This document shows, piece by piece, positions 7,003 through 14,444 of a DNA stretch of 64,000 bases; within the stretch, counting starts at the first letter, position 1; every line of letters begins with the position of its first letter. Source of the DNA: Pedobacter sp. W3I1 (GTDB lineage: Bacteria > Bacteroidota > Bacteroidia > Sphingobacteriales > Sphingobacteriaceae); NCBI RefSeq assembly GCF_030816015.1, contig NZ_JAUSXN010000001.1, positions 682,001-746,000 on the forward strand. Direction: 5' to 3'. Made by a program: the position numbers and the translations under genes. The notes under the pieces are model-generated. The model saw nothing but the letters and a program-made list of their open reading frames with translations, did not search any database and was not told where the DNA came from.

Positions 7003-9045
7003 ATGAAATTTAAAATCACCTCAGAATATCAACCCACCGGAGATCAGCCAAGCGCTATAAAACAATTGGTAGATGGCGTAAATGCCAACGAACATTATCA
7101 AACTTTATTAGGGGTTACGGGATCGGGAAAAACATTTACGATAGCCAATGTGATTGAGCAGACACAGAAACCCACCTTAATTTTAAGTCACAATAAAACT
7201 TTGGCGGCGCAGCTTTACGGCGAGTTCAAAAATTTCTTTCCTGAAAACTCAGTGAATTATTTTGTTTCTTATTACGATTATTATCAACCAGAAGCTTTTA
7301 TCGCATCAAGCAATACTTATATCGAAAAAGATCTGAGTATAAACGAAGAAATTGAAAAACTCCGGTTACGCACTACATCTTCGTTAATGAGCGGTAGACG
7401 CGATATTATAGTGGTATCATCCATCTCCTGTATTTATGGTATGGGTAATCCGGAAGATTTTTCACGGATGGTTTTCCGTTTTGGCGTGGGCTTACGGATT
7501 TCGAGGAATGCTTTTTTGCATAGCTTGGTAGAGATTTTATATTCCAGAACTACAACAGACTTCAAGCGCGGAACCTTTAGGGTTAAAGGTGATACGGTCG
7601 ATATCTATCCTGCATATCTTGATCATGCTTATCGGATTTCATTTTTCGGTGATGATATTGAAGAACTTTCAGCCATTGATCCCGTTTCTGGTAAAACAAT
7701 AGAGAAGCTGGAAGACATGGCCATTTATCCTGCCAATCTTTTCGTCACGCCAAAAGACAGATTTAATTCATCTATCTGGGGAATACAAGAAGAGCTGGAA
7801 ATTCGTAAGAACCAATTAATTGCAGACAGGCATTTGTTGGAAGCAAAACGTCTGGAAGAACGTACTAATTTCGATATCGAAATGATGAAAGAATTGGGTT
7901 ATTGTTCTGGTATCGAAAACTACTCCCGTTTCTTCGATGGAAGGCAACCCGGCATGCGCCCTTTCTGTTTGTTAGATTATTTTCCGGAAGATTATTTAAT
8001 GGTGATAGATGAAAGTCATGTTACCGTTCCGCAAATCAGGGCCATGTATGGCGGAGATAGGTCTCGAAAATTATCTTTGGTTGAATATGGCTTCCGTTTA
8101 CCAGCCGCATTGGATAACCGACCTTTAAACTTTAACGAATTCGAAGCCCTTGCCCCACAAACCATTTATGTAAGTGCAACGCCTGCCGAATACGAACTGG
8201 AAAAGTCAGAAGGTGTGGTAGTAGAGCAGGTAATTAGGCCAACCGGATTATTGGACCCTGTTATAGAGATTAGACCTGCAATTAACCAGGTTGATGATCT
8301 TTTAGATGAAATCGATATTACCATCAAAGAGGGTGGACGTATTCTGGTTACTACTTTAACCAAACGTATGGCTGAAGAATTAACGAAATACCTGGATCGT
8401 TTAAATATCAAAACCAGGTATATCCACTCCGAAATTAAAACCTTAGAACGTGTAGAAATTCTTCGTGGTTTACGTTTAGGAGAATTTGATGTGTTAGTTG
8501 GGATTAACCTCTTGCGTGAAGGTTTGGATTTACCTGAGGTTACTTTGGTGGCTATTTTAGATGCAGATAAAGAAGGTTTCTTGAGGTCTGAAAAATCGCT
8601 GATCCAAACCATTGGACGCGCTGCCCGGAACGATAAAGGCCGTGTAATTATGTACGCCGATAGCATTACAGATAGCATGTCGAAAACCATCTCTGAAACG
8701 AACAGGCGTAGGGATATACAGATTGCTTATAATCTTGAACATGGCATTACGCCTAAAACCGTTGGTAAATCAAGAGAAGCAATTTTAGAACAGACCTCAG
8801 TGCTCGATTTCTCGCAAAAAGCAAGCGATAACAAAGCAAGAGCTTATGTCGAAAATGCAGAAATCAGTATTGCAGCAGATCCAATTGTACAGTATATGGG
8901 TAAAGCGGAACTGCAGAGGGCAATTGATACGACCAGGAAGGATATGCAAAAAGCCGCAAAAGACATGGACTTTTTGCAGGCAGCCAAACTGCGTGATGAA
9001 ATGTTTGCTTTAGAGAAAATGTTTAACGAGAAGTTCGGCAAGTAA
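7003..9045 (+). CDS. uvrB: UvrABC system protein B (nucleotide excision repair)
   Basis: A full-length 680-aa UvrB, the damage-verifying helicase-like subunit that takes DNA from UvrA and recruits UvrC. Walker A GVTGSGKT is at residues 37-44, the beta-hairpin motif YYDYYQPEAF at about 90-99, the DEAD-like motif DESHVT in the middle, the C-terminal helicase motif QTIGRAARN near 540, and the UVR domain (DMDFLQAAKLRDEM) at the C-terminus. It stands alone, with its own promoter immediately upstream and an inverted repeat just after the stop codon. Nothing is unusual in the protein. Confidence 0.98.
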   Translation: MKFKITSEYQPTGDQPSAIKQLVDGVNANEHYQTLLGVTGSGKTFTIANVIEQTQKPTLILSHNKTLAAQLYGEFKNFFPENSVNYFVSYYDYYQPEAFIASSNTYIEKDLSINEEIEKLRLRTTSSLMSGRRDIIVVSSISCIYGMGNPEDFSRMVFRFGVGLRISRNAFLHSLVEILYSRTTTDFKRGTFRVKGDTVDIYPAYLDHAYRISFFGDDIEELSAIDPVSGKTIEKLEDMAIYPANLFVTPKDRFNSSIWGIQEELEIRKNQLIADRHLLEAKRLEERTNFDIEMMKELGYCSGIENYSRFFDGRQPGMRPFCLLDYFPEDYLMVIDESHVTVPQIRAMYGGDRSRKLSLVEYGFRLPAALDNRPLNFNEFEALAPQTIYVSATPAEYELEKSEGVVVEQVIRPTGLLDPVIEIRPAINQVDDLLDEIDITIKEGGRILVTTLTKRMAEELTKYLDRLNIKTRYIHSEIKTLERVEILRGLRLGEFDVLVGINLLREGLDLPEVTLVAILDADKEGFLRSEKSLIQTIGRAARNDKGRVIMYADSITDSMSKTISETNRRRDIQIAYNLEHGITPKTVGKSREAILEQTSVLDFSQKASDNKARAYVENAEISIAADPIVQYMGKAELQRAIDTTRKDMQKAAKDMDFLQAAKLRDEMFALEKMFNEKFGK

Positions 9046-9062
9046 CGTTTTAGTTTTAAAGA

Positions 9063-9119
9063 ATGATTTTTAGATAATTTGGATTACAATTGCAATTCAA
9101 TAAGTTATCTAAAAATCAT
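9063..9119. repeat. Long-loop inverted repeat between uvrB and the DUF3472 gene
   Basis: Arms of 15 bases, ATGATTTTTAGATAA at 9063-9077 and its exact complement at 9105-9119, enclose a 27-base loop holding the palindrome AATTGCAATT. It ends 3 bases before the ATG of the next gene, so it could fold over that ribosome-binding region or act as a weak terminator for uvrB. Confidence 0.6.
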
Positions 9120-9122
9120 CAA

Positions 9123-10415
9123 ATGAAATCTTTAAAACTAGTGACGCTGATCGTACTCGGCGTTATGGGTCTGAAAAGTCAGGCCCAAAATTCTGCGACA
9201 ATATCCCTGCCGCTTGCAGGCAATGCTTACAGTTCTCTACATCAGGATTCTGAAAGGACCCTGTCTAATAGAGGAATTATAAACTGGTCTAATCCAAAAG
9301 AATATTTTACGGTGTATTTCAGGGTTTCCAGGCCGGGTACCGTAGTTATTTCACTAAACGATAAACCTATTGCCGAGGGCCAATCTATCCTGGAATTTGC
9401 GATCAATAATCAACCTAAAAAAGTAAGTATCGATGAAACTAAAGCTTTCGATGGCAAGATTGGCGAATGGACCGTTAAAGATACCGGCTATGTTGCCCTA
9501 ACCATTAAAGGAATTAGCAAAAGTGCTGGCAGATTTCCTTCAATACAAACCTTAACCATCAGCGGTACAGCTCTTGAAGGCAAAACGGCCTATGTTAAAA
9601 ACAACGAAGGTAACTTCTTTCATTGGGGCAGACGCGGGCCATCAGTTCATTTAAACTACCAACAACCAGAAAATGTAAATGCAGAGTGGTACTACAATGA
9701 GGTAACCGTACCAAAAGGTGAAGATATTTTAGGCTCTTACTTTATGGCGAATGGATTTGGTGAAGGTTATTTCGGTATGCAGGTAAATAGTCCAACAGAA
9801 CGACATATCTTGTTTTCGGTATGGAGCCCTTTCCATACCGATGATCCTAAAAGCATTCCGGAATCGCATAAGATTAAAATGCTTAAGAAAGGAGAAGGTG
9901 TACACACAGGAGAATTTGGTAATGAAGGCGCAGGAGGTCAGAGTTACCTGAACTATATGTGGAAGGCAGGAAACACCTATAAATTCTTGTTGCATGGTGC
10001 GCCTGGAAAAGATAGCCTAACCACGTATACGGCTTATTTCTTTGCGCCCGAAACCAATAAATGGCAGTTGATAGCCAGTTTTACCAGGCCACAGACTAAA
10101 ACTTATTTAAAACGCTTCCATTCCTTTTTAGAAAATTTCTCACCTGTGCAGGGAGACTTATCGCGAAAAGTTTTGTTTAATAACCAATGGATCTGCGATG
10201 ATAAAGGCACTTGGATTGAATTAAAATCTGCGCGCTTTACTACCGATAATACAGGAACAAAAGGATATCGGATGGACTATCAGGGGGGAGTAGATAAGGA
10301 CGCCTTTTATTTAAAGAACGGTGGTTTCTTTAACGATTATACCACACCAGGAAAAATCTTTACCAGAAGCACTCCAGGTAAAAAACCCGAAATAGATTTC
10401 AATAAATTACCCTAA
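9123..10415 (+). CDS. DUF3472 domain-containing secreted protein (with DUF5077-type N-terminus)
   Basis: A 430-aa protein from the ATG at 9123; an alternative TTG at 9090 would add 11 residues without signal character. A signal peptide (MKSLKLVTLIVLGVMGLKSQAQ, cut into the first 22 residues) is followed by a beta-rich DUF5077-like region (about 25-150) and a DUF3472 domain (HWGRRGPSVHLNY near 165 to the end). Members are often found near polysaccharide-degrading genes; a carbohydrate-binding or hydrolytic role is a guess. Likely periplasmic or surface exposed. Confidence 0.8.
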   Translation: MKSLKLVTLIVLGVMGLKSQAQNSATISLPLAGNAYSSLHQDSERTLSNRGIINWSNPKEYFTVYFRVSRPGTVVISLNDKPIAEGQSILEFAINNQPKKVSIDETKAFDGKIGEWTVKDTGYVALTIKGISKSAGRFPSIQTLTISGTALEGKTAYVKNNEGNFFHWGRRGPSVHLNYQQPENVNAEWYYNEVTVPKGEDILGSYFMANGFGEGYFGMQVNSPTERHILFSVWSPFHTDDPKSIPESHKIKMLKKGEGVHTGEFGNEGAGGQSYLNYMWKAGNTYKFLLHGAPGKDSLTTYTAYFFAPETNKWQLIASFTRPQTKTYLKRFHSFLENFSPVQGDLSRKVLFNNQWICDDKGTWIELKSARFTTDNTGTKGYRMDYQGGVDKDAFYLKNGGFFNDYTTPGKIFTRSTPGKKPEIDFNKLP

Positions 10416-10416
10416 C

Positions 10417-10441
10417 ACTCAAAATAATTATGGAATTTTGA
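10417..10441 (+). terminator. Possible weak terminator after the DUF3472 gene
   Basis: CTCAAAAT (10417-10424) and ATTTTGAG (10434-10441) form an 8-bp AT-rich stem with a 9-base loop right after the stop codon. There is no strong U tract after it, so the call is weak. Confidence 0.3.
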
Positions 10442-10471
10442 GGCTTTAATCATTATCTTATTTCAGCATAC

Positions 10472-10669
10472 ATGGACGGGCAAAACAGAAAAGACATTTA
10501 TCCAGGATTAGAAGTCGGAATTATTTTAAAGAAAGATCAACGATCAGGAAACATCACTTATGGCGTGGTGAAAGATCTGCTTACTTCATCCGCATTTCAT
10601 TCAAGAGGGATAAAAGTGAGGCTCGAAGATGGCCAGGTTGGCCGCGTAGCTGAAATTATTGAAGATTAA
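10472..10669 (+). CDS. YwbE family protein
   Basis: A 65-aa basic and acidic mixed small protein (MDGQNRKDIYPGLEVGIILKK at the start) that matches the YwbE family, characterised by PGxxVxIxxKxDQRSGxxTxGxVxxxLT and HxxGIKVRLxxGxVGRVxxI. The fold is a small beta barrel; the cellular role is unknown. The length is normal for the family. It lies alone between the DUF3472 gene and DUF4834. Confidence 0.9.
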   Translation: MDGQNRKDIYPGLEVGIILKKDQRSGNITYGVVKDLLTSSAFHSRGIKVRLEDGQVGRVAEIIED

Positions 10670-10706
10670 TGGCGATATTAAAACCTTTATGGGCTTATTT
10701 ACGTAT

Positions 10707-10776
10707 TATATTTGTAATCAAAATGCAATTAAAGGCTCAATAAGTAACAAAATAAATTTTATGACGTCTATATTTG
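10707..10776 (+). promoter_or_regulatory. Two tandem -7 boxes before the DUF4834 gene
   Basis: TATATTTG occurs at 10707-10714 and again at 10769-10776, both perfect TAnnTTTG matches, each preceded by ACGT and followed by TAA-A-AA, so the two sites look like a duplicated promoter core 62 bases apart. The second is 20 bases before the ATG. No convincing -33 TTG is seen for either. Confidence 0.45.
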
Positions 10777-10796
10777 TAACAACAGTAATTTAAAGA

Positions 10797-11045
10797 ATGG
10801 CATTAGTAAAATTTATTTTCATCACAATATTGGTACTTTGGCTGATCAGAATGTTGATTAGGTTAATTCTGCCAATGCTGTTTAATAACCTGGCCAGCAA
10901 AATGCAAAGTCAGGCTACAGGCCAGCAACAACAAAGACGGTCAAAACCCGAAGGCGCTATTTCGATAGATTATATGCCTCCAAAGCCTGATCAAAGTAAA
11001 ACAGATAAACTCGGCGACTTCGTAGACTACGAAGAAGTGAAATAA
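10797..11045 (+). CDS. DUF4834 family small membrane protein
   Basis: An 82-aa protein with one N-terminal membrane segment (about residues 5-28, FIFITILVLWLIRMLIRLIL), a Gln-rich polar linker (QATGQQQQRR, about 40-48) and a conserved C-terminal tail ending KLGDFVDYEEVK. This architecture is that of DUF4834, a Bacteroidota family without known function. The tail should face the cytoplasm. Transcription probably starts from one of two promoters just upstream and ends at a clear hairpin terminator after the stop. Confidence 0.85.
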   Translation: MALVKFIFITILVLWLIRMLIRLILPMLFNNLASKMQSQATGQQQQRRSKPEGAISIDYMPPKPDQSKTDKLGDFVDYEEVK

Positions 11046-11050
11046 AACTA

Positions 11051-11079
11051 AACCCTGAACTTGTTTCAGGGTTTTTTGT
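11051..11079 (+). terminator. Rho-independent terminator after DUF4834
   Basis: AACCCTGA (11051-11058) pairs with TCAGGGTT (11066-11073) around a 7-base loop, followed by TTTTTG. It starts 5 bases after the stop codon. Confidence 0.85.
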
Positions 11080-11087
11080 TTAAAGGA

Positions 11088-11406
11088 GGCTGTGTCATAA
11101 ATTGTAATTCACTTTTATTTTGTCACGTTGAGCCTGTCGAAACGCCTTGTAAGGCATTTAAAACGGGTCCTTCGACCAGCTACCATTGATAGATTCTTAT
11201 AGAAGGGTCGTCATTGCGAGGAGGAACGACGAAGCAATCTTTCCTGCTAGTGATCCTGCTATAAAGATTGCTTCGTCGGCTGAAAAAGCCTTCTCGCAAT
11301 GACGATAATCTGAGGAGATTTATCTCCTTAAATCTCTTGTCATTAATATTGATTTTTATATAATAAATTAACCCTCAGGATGACAATTCTATATTTAGGA
11401 CACAGA
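11088..11406. repeat. Composite repeat island, MITE-like ends
   Basis: About 320 non-coding bases. The two ends resemble inverted copies of each other: GGCTGTGTCATAAATTG at 11088 onward and, on the other strand from 11406, GTCTGTGTCCTAAATATAG. Inside lies a hairpin from GTCATTGCGAGGAGG (11210) to CTTCTCGCAATGAC (11290-11303) with AAGCAATCTTT/AAAGATTGCTT arms. A fragment with CACGTTGAGCCTGTCGAA lies at about 11123. The layout suggests an old non-autonomous element or nested repeats; no transposase is present. Confidence 0.5.
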
Positions 11407-11506
11407 CTCTTTTTTGTTTGAATTCAAAAAGCAATAATTTAAAGTATATAGTTTAAGTTTAATACTTTTAACTCTCAACTCGAAAACCAAAAATATACTG
11501 GCAACT

Positions 11507-11956
11507 ATGAAATACTTTATTGTTTTTATCTCCTTGTGGATGATAAGTGCGAAATGCTTTAGCCAAACAAAACAGGATAGTTTAGAAATCAAACGTGCAG
11601 TCCTTGATTATATAGAATCGCAACATAGCCCAAACCCTAAACAAATGGAGCAAGCTTTGCACCCAAGGCTGGTTAAACGCACATTTTGGACGGATAAGGA
11701 AACCAACAAAGATTATGTTCGTGAAACCTCTGCAGAATCGATGGTTATCTTAGCTGAAAGCTATAACCGCAAAAAAGATAAATTCCCTGCTGTTCCTAAA
11801 AAGGAGATTAAAATGCTTGATATTTCTGAGAAAACAGCTTCGGTTAAACTAATAGCAGATGAATGGATAGATTACATGCATCTTGTTAAATTAAATGGTG
11901 CCTGGAAGATTATTAATGTGCTTTGGCAATTTAATGATAGCGCAAGGCACAAATAG
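11507..11956 (+). CDS. NTF2-like / putative lumazine-binding secreted protein
   Basis: A 149-aa protein with a signal peptide (MKYFIVFISLWMISAKCFSQ, residues 1-20) followed by one NTF2-like domain: EIKRAVLDYIESQHSPNPKQ, a central HPRLVKRTF strand and the closing WKIINVLWQF strand. Bacteroidota proteins of this kind are annotated as putative lumazine-binding, without experimental support. It is probably periplasmic. It converges on the SRPBCC gene with only 6 bases between the stop codons. Confidence 0.75.
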   Translation: MKYFIVFISLWMISAKCFSQTKQDSLEIKRAVLDYIESQHSPNPKQMEQALHPRLVKRTFWTDKETNKDYVRETSAESMVILAESYNRKKDKFPAVPKKEIKMLDISEKTASVKLIADEWIDYMHLVKLNGAWKIINVLWQFNDSARHK

Positions 11957-11962
11957 CACACA

Positions 11963-12415
11963 TTAACCTTCAGCTTGAAATTTGATTTCCTTATTTCTTT
12001 TCTCAATTAGTTTCAACATGTAATTTTTAAGAAATATTTTTTCTACAAGCCAGCCTAATAAGCCAAAAGGTGCCTGAAACTCAAAAACATCGGTCATTTC
12101 TGTCTGAGAATCTATTGTTATGAACTGGTGTTGGTGATGGAGTTTTTTAAAGGGACCTTTCACCATCTCGTCTACAAATAGCTTTGGATATTCCATTGTG
12201 CTAATCTTATTTGTCATTTCGAATGGAATGCCAAAATGCCTGGCTCGCCAGGTAACCGATTCATTTAAATCGATCAAACCACTTTTTTTTCCAGCTATTG
12301 CTTTTTCTCCAGAGGCTTTCATTGATTGTAAGTGGAGATCGATACTTCTGGCCAGATCGAAACAATTTTCAATTCGGGCGTTAATCAATGTTTTTAAGAT
12401 AATTGTAGGCATCAC
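11963..12415 (-). CDS. SRPBCC family protein
   Basis: A 150-aa single-domain protein of the START/Bet v1-like (SRPBCC) fold: an N-terminal strand TIILKTLINARIENCFDLARSIDLHL, the middle VTWRARHFGIPFEMTNKISTMEYPKLFVDEMVKG and a long C-terminal helix ending KNYMLKLIEKRNKEIK. Close relatives in Bacteroidota are often annotated as cell-division inhibitors or cyclases, but ligand and role are unknown. No signal peptide, so cytoplasmic. Two adjacent ATG codons are possible starts (12415 or 12412). Confidence 0.8.
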   Translation of the reverse strand: MMPTIILKTLINARIENCFDLARSIDLHLQSMKASGEKAIAGKKSGLIDLNESVTWRARHFGIPFEMTNKISTMEYPKLFVDEMVKGPFKKLHHQHQFITIDSQTEMTDVFEFQAPFGLLGWLVEKIFLKNYMLKLIEKRNKEIKFQAEG

Positions 12416-12662
12416 TGTTAACTTTAGGCTTTTTCTACACTTTCATCTTCTTTGGTCTTTCAGCTTTAGTCTTTTCGGCCATCTCTTGTTTTAATTTTAT
12501 GTTTTCAGTAAAAAAATGAAAGACATGGTTAAAAAATTAAACTAAACTTGAGGGTAAAACTTTTTAGGGTTTAGCGCTTGGCGTTTAGGGTGAATATGTC
12601 TTGATACTCGATACTTACTACTTGATACTCAAATCTTACTAATCAATACCTCTCTCTCAAAT
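12416..12662. other. Intergenic spacer with short phrase repeats
   Basis: No gene seen. Around 12570-12640 it holds GGTTTAGCGCTTGGCGTTTAG and then the phrase CTTGATACTC twice (12600 and 12620 region) separated by GATACTTACTA. Such phrases resemble others at 20.4-20.5 kb in this window. Confidence 0.5.
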
Positions 12663-13169
12663 CTATTTAAACACCTTCAATACCGAACCCCAGAACCAGC
12701 TTTCTTCGGCTTTAAGCATCGTTTCTAACGTTTCATCTACGTTAACAGCCAGTTTGTTAATATCGCTTACTGATTTTTTGAAGGTTTTAAACGCCGGGTC
12801 TTTTTCATCACCTACTACCGTTGACAGCTCATTCAAAACTTTTAAAATAGGTTCTAATTCTCTTTTTTTTCGTTCTTTGGCTACCTGACGGGAAATATTC
12901 CAAACATCCTTATCGGCAAAAAAATATTCTTTGCGCTCACCGGCTTTGTGTTGTTTTTCAATTAAGCCCCATCCAATTAAATCGCGCAGCGTCATGTTGG
13001 CATTGCCCCTGGAAATACTAAGCGCTTCCATAATTTCTTCGGTGGTAAGTGCTTCAGGCGTAATTAACAATAGTGCATGTACCTGGGCCATGGTGCGGTT
13101 AATTCCCCATTCGGAGCCTAATTTACCCCAGGCTTCTATAAATTTTAATTTCGCTGCTGCTAGTTCCAT
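12663..13169 (-). CDS. GbsR/MarR-type transcriptional regulator
   Basis: A 168-aa winged-helix protein. The N-terminal half holds the DNA-binding domain (WGINRTMAQVHALLLITPEALTTEEIMEALSISRGNANMTLRDLIGWGLI, about residues 20-70), with the SRGNANMTLRDL recognition helix typical of GbsR-like regulators, followed by a helical C-terminal dimerisation part. The start is the ATG at 13169; a TTG six bases upstream is inside the -7 box. Its promoter carries a perfect dyad over the -33 element, so it probably represses itself. The neighbouring lyase gene upstream on the same strand may be linked, but targets are unknown. Confidence 0.85.
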   Translation of the reverse strand: MELAAAKLKFIEAWGKLGSEWGINRTMAQVHALLLITPEALTTEEIMEALSISRGNANMTLRDLIGWGLIEKQHKAGERKEYFFADKDVWNISRQVAKERKKRELEPILKVLNELSTVVGDEKDPAFKTFKKSVSDINKLAVNVDETLETMLKAEESWFWGSVLKVFK

Positions 13170-13172
13170 ACA

Positions 13173-13217
13173 CAAATATAAATTTATTTTTAAACTTTCA
13201 ATAATTCTTGAAAGTTT
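13173..13217 (-). promoter_or_regulatory. gbsR-like promoter with operator dyad
   Basis: On the minus strand TATATTTG (13180-13173) is a perfect -7 box, and TTG (13201-13199) lies 18 bases before it. The inverted repeat AAACTTTCAA (13192-13201), six-base spacer, TTGAAAGTTT (13208-13217) covers the -33 box. The -7 box ends 3 bases before the ATG, so the mRNA is predicted to be leaderless. Confidence 0.65.
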
Positions 13218-13229
13218 GTTTGTTTGAAG

Positions 13230-14315
13230 CTATTTGCTCTCGCGTTGTATTTTATCTAACACCATCTGCCAGCTGGTATCATTGTTATTTACTTTTTTTA
13301 ACAGATCAGCGTGTGCCCTATCGAAATAGACAGATAGTTTTATTACAGGTAAAGCCAAATCTGGTTTAAACATAGTCCCCGGAGCAAACCCTGGTTCATT
13401 ATTCTTCGCCCGGTCGCGGTCGAATTTAACGGTGGTATTTACATATTCTTCGTGTTGTTTTTCGCCATTGATGTATGGAATCAGCCATTCTACCGATTTT
13501 TTGATCGACGATCCTTTTGGCGACTCGTAGTTATAAAAATTAGTACCGTTTGCCCTATCAATTATAATGGCCAACTTTAGCATAGGTTCCAGGTCGTAAA
13601 TGTGGTAATGCATGGCATCGCGCTCTTTAAAATCCAAACTTGTTCCATCGGGATATAAATTGATATTAATGTGGCTCTTCAAATTTTCGATGGTCCATTT
13701 AATAAAATTTTGATTGTTTAAGGTATAACCAATTTCACCAACTTCTTTTAGCCGGTGGGCGTTCCAATTATTAATGGCCGTGGCTCTCCCTGCTTTCATT
13801 CGTTTGCTGTTAATTTCTGCCCAGGCCGTTTCAGTAAGCCATTGCTCAATCTGTTTTTTATCAGCTGTTGGGATATCTTTTTTAATCAGATCGAAAGCTT
13901 CAATGGCTTTATCCAGATTGGTATCGTCAATAGGATCGCCATTCGGTTTATTGATTTTGGCCCATGCATCAAGAAATTCTACACATTTGTTTAAATATTT
14001 TTGATCATCGGTAATCCGGTATTGTAAGGCCAGTGCAAACATTTTGTTCATATCAGCCAGCGCTAATCTGGTCTTTTCTTTTTTTGGATTTCCTTTCAAT
14101 AATCCTTCAGTTCTGATGGTATCAATGGGGTTCGGTTGTTCGTTTAGATAATTTAATGTCGATTTTTCAAAGCCCAGGTATAGTTTTTGGGTTTCCCCAT
14201 CATTTTTGATCTGGCTTTTCAGCTTTTTAATTTCATTGATATTTAAACTGACGAGCTGCGAAAACGAAGAAAAAGTTAATAAAGCCAGCGCGATTGTAAC
14301 CACAAACTTTCTCAT
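13230..14315 (-). CDS. Alginate lyase family protein (secreted)
   Basis: A 361-aa protein with a signal peptide (residues 1-19, MRKFVVTIALALLTFSSFS) and an alpha/alpha-toroid alginate-lyase-type domain. The family motifs NNWNAHRL (about residues 181-188) and ERDAMHYHIYDLEP (about 227-240) supply the Asn, His and Tyr-region residues used in beta-elimination of uronate polymers. The length is close to the usual 340-380 aa. It should act in the periplasm; the exact polysaccharide is uncertain because this fold covers several lyase families. No SusC/SusD pair is present nearby, so it is not in a classic utilisation locus. Confidence 0.82.
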   Translation of the reverse strand: MRKFVVTIALALLTFSSFSQLVSLNINEIKKLKSQIKNDGETQKLYLGFEKSTLNYLNEQPNPIDTIRTEGLLKGNPKKEKTRLALADMNKMFALALQYRITDDQKYLNKCVEFLDAWAKINKPNGDPIDDTNLDKAIEAFDLIKKDIPTADKKQIEQWLTETAWAEINSKRMKAGRATAINNWNAHRLKEVGEIGYTLNNQNFIKWTIENLKSHININLYPDGTSLDFKERDAMHYHIYDLEPMLKLAIIIDRANGTNFYNYESPKGSSIKKSVEWLIPYINGEKQHEEYVNTTVKFDRDRAKNNEPGFAPGTMFKPDLALPVIKLSVYFDRAHADLLKKVNNNDTSWQMVLDKIQRESK

Positions 14316-14408
14316 AATAAATAGGTTGAATTTTTATTCTTTGTTACAAATCTAATTTTTTATTCAGCATGCATTTAATTTATTACTTTTTTATACCGCC
14401 CAATTTTT

Positions 14409-14416
14409 TATTTTTG
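14409..14416 (+). promoter_or_regulatory. Putative -7 box of the YfhO gene
   Basis: TATTTTTG matches TAnnTTTG, 28 bases upstream of the YfhO start codon. A GTTTAAAC palindrome lies between. No clear -33 TTG at the expected distance. Confidence 0.4.
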
Positions 14417-14444
14417 ACGTTCGTTTAAACTTAAACAAACCTTA

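Noticed and set aside
8166..8690. 174-codon frame antisense to uvrB
   Set aside because: A shadow of strongly conserved uvrB codons; Ser/Arg-rich composition typical of antisense frames.
11209..11304. Possible CRISPR or tRNA-like element
   Set aside because: Only one hairpin with GTCATTGCGAG ends; no regular spacers and no cloverleaf; it belongs to the dispersed repeat family.
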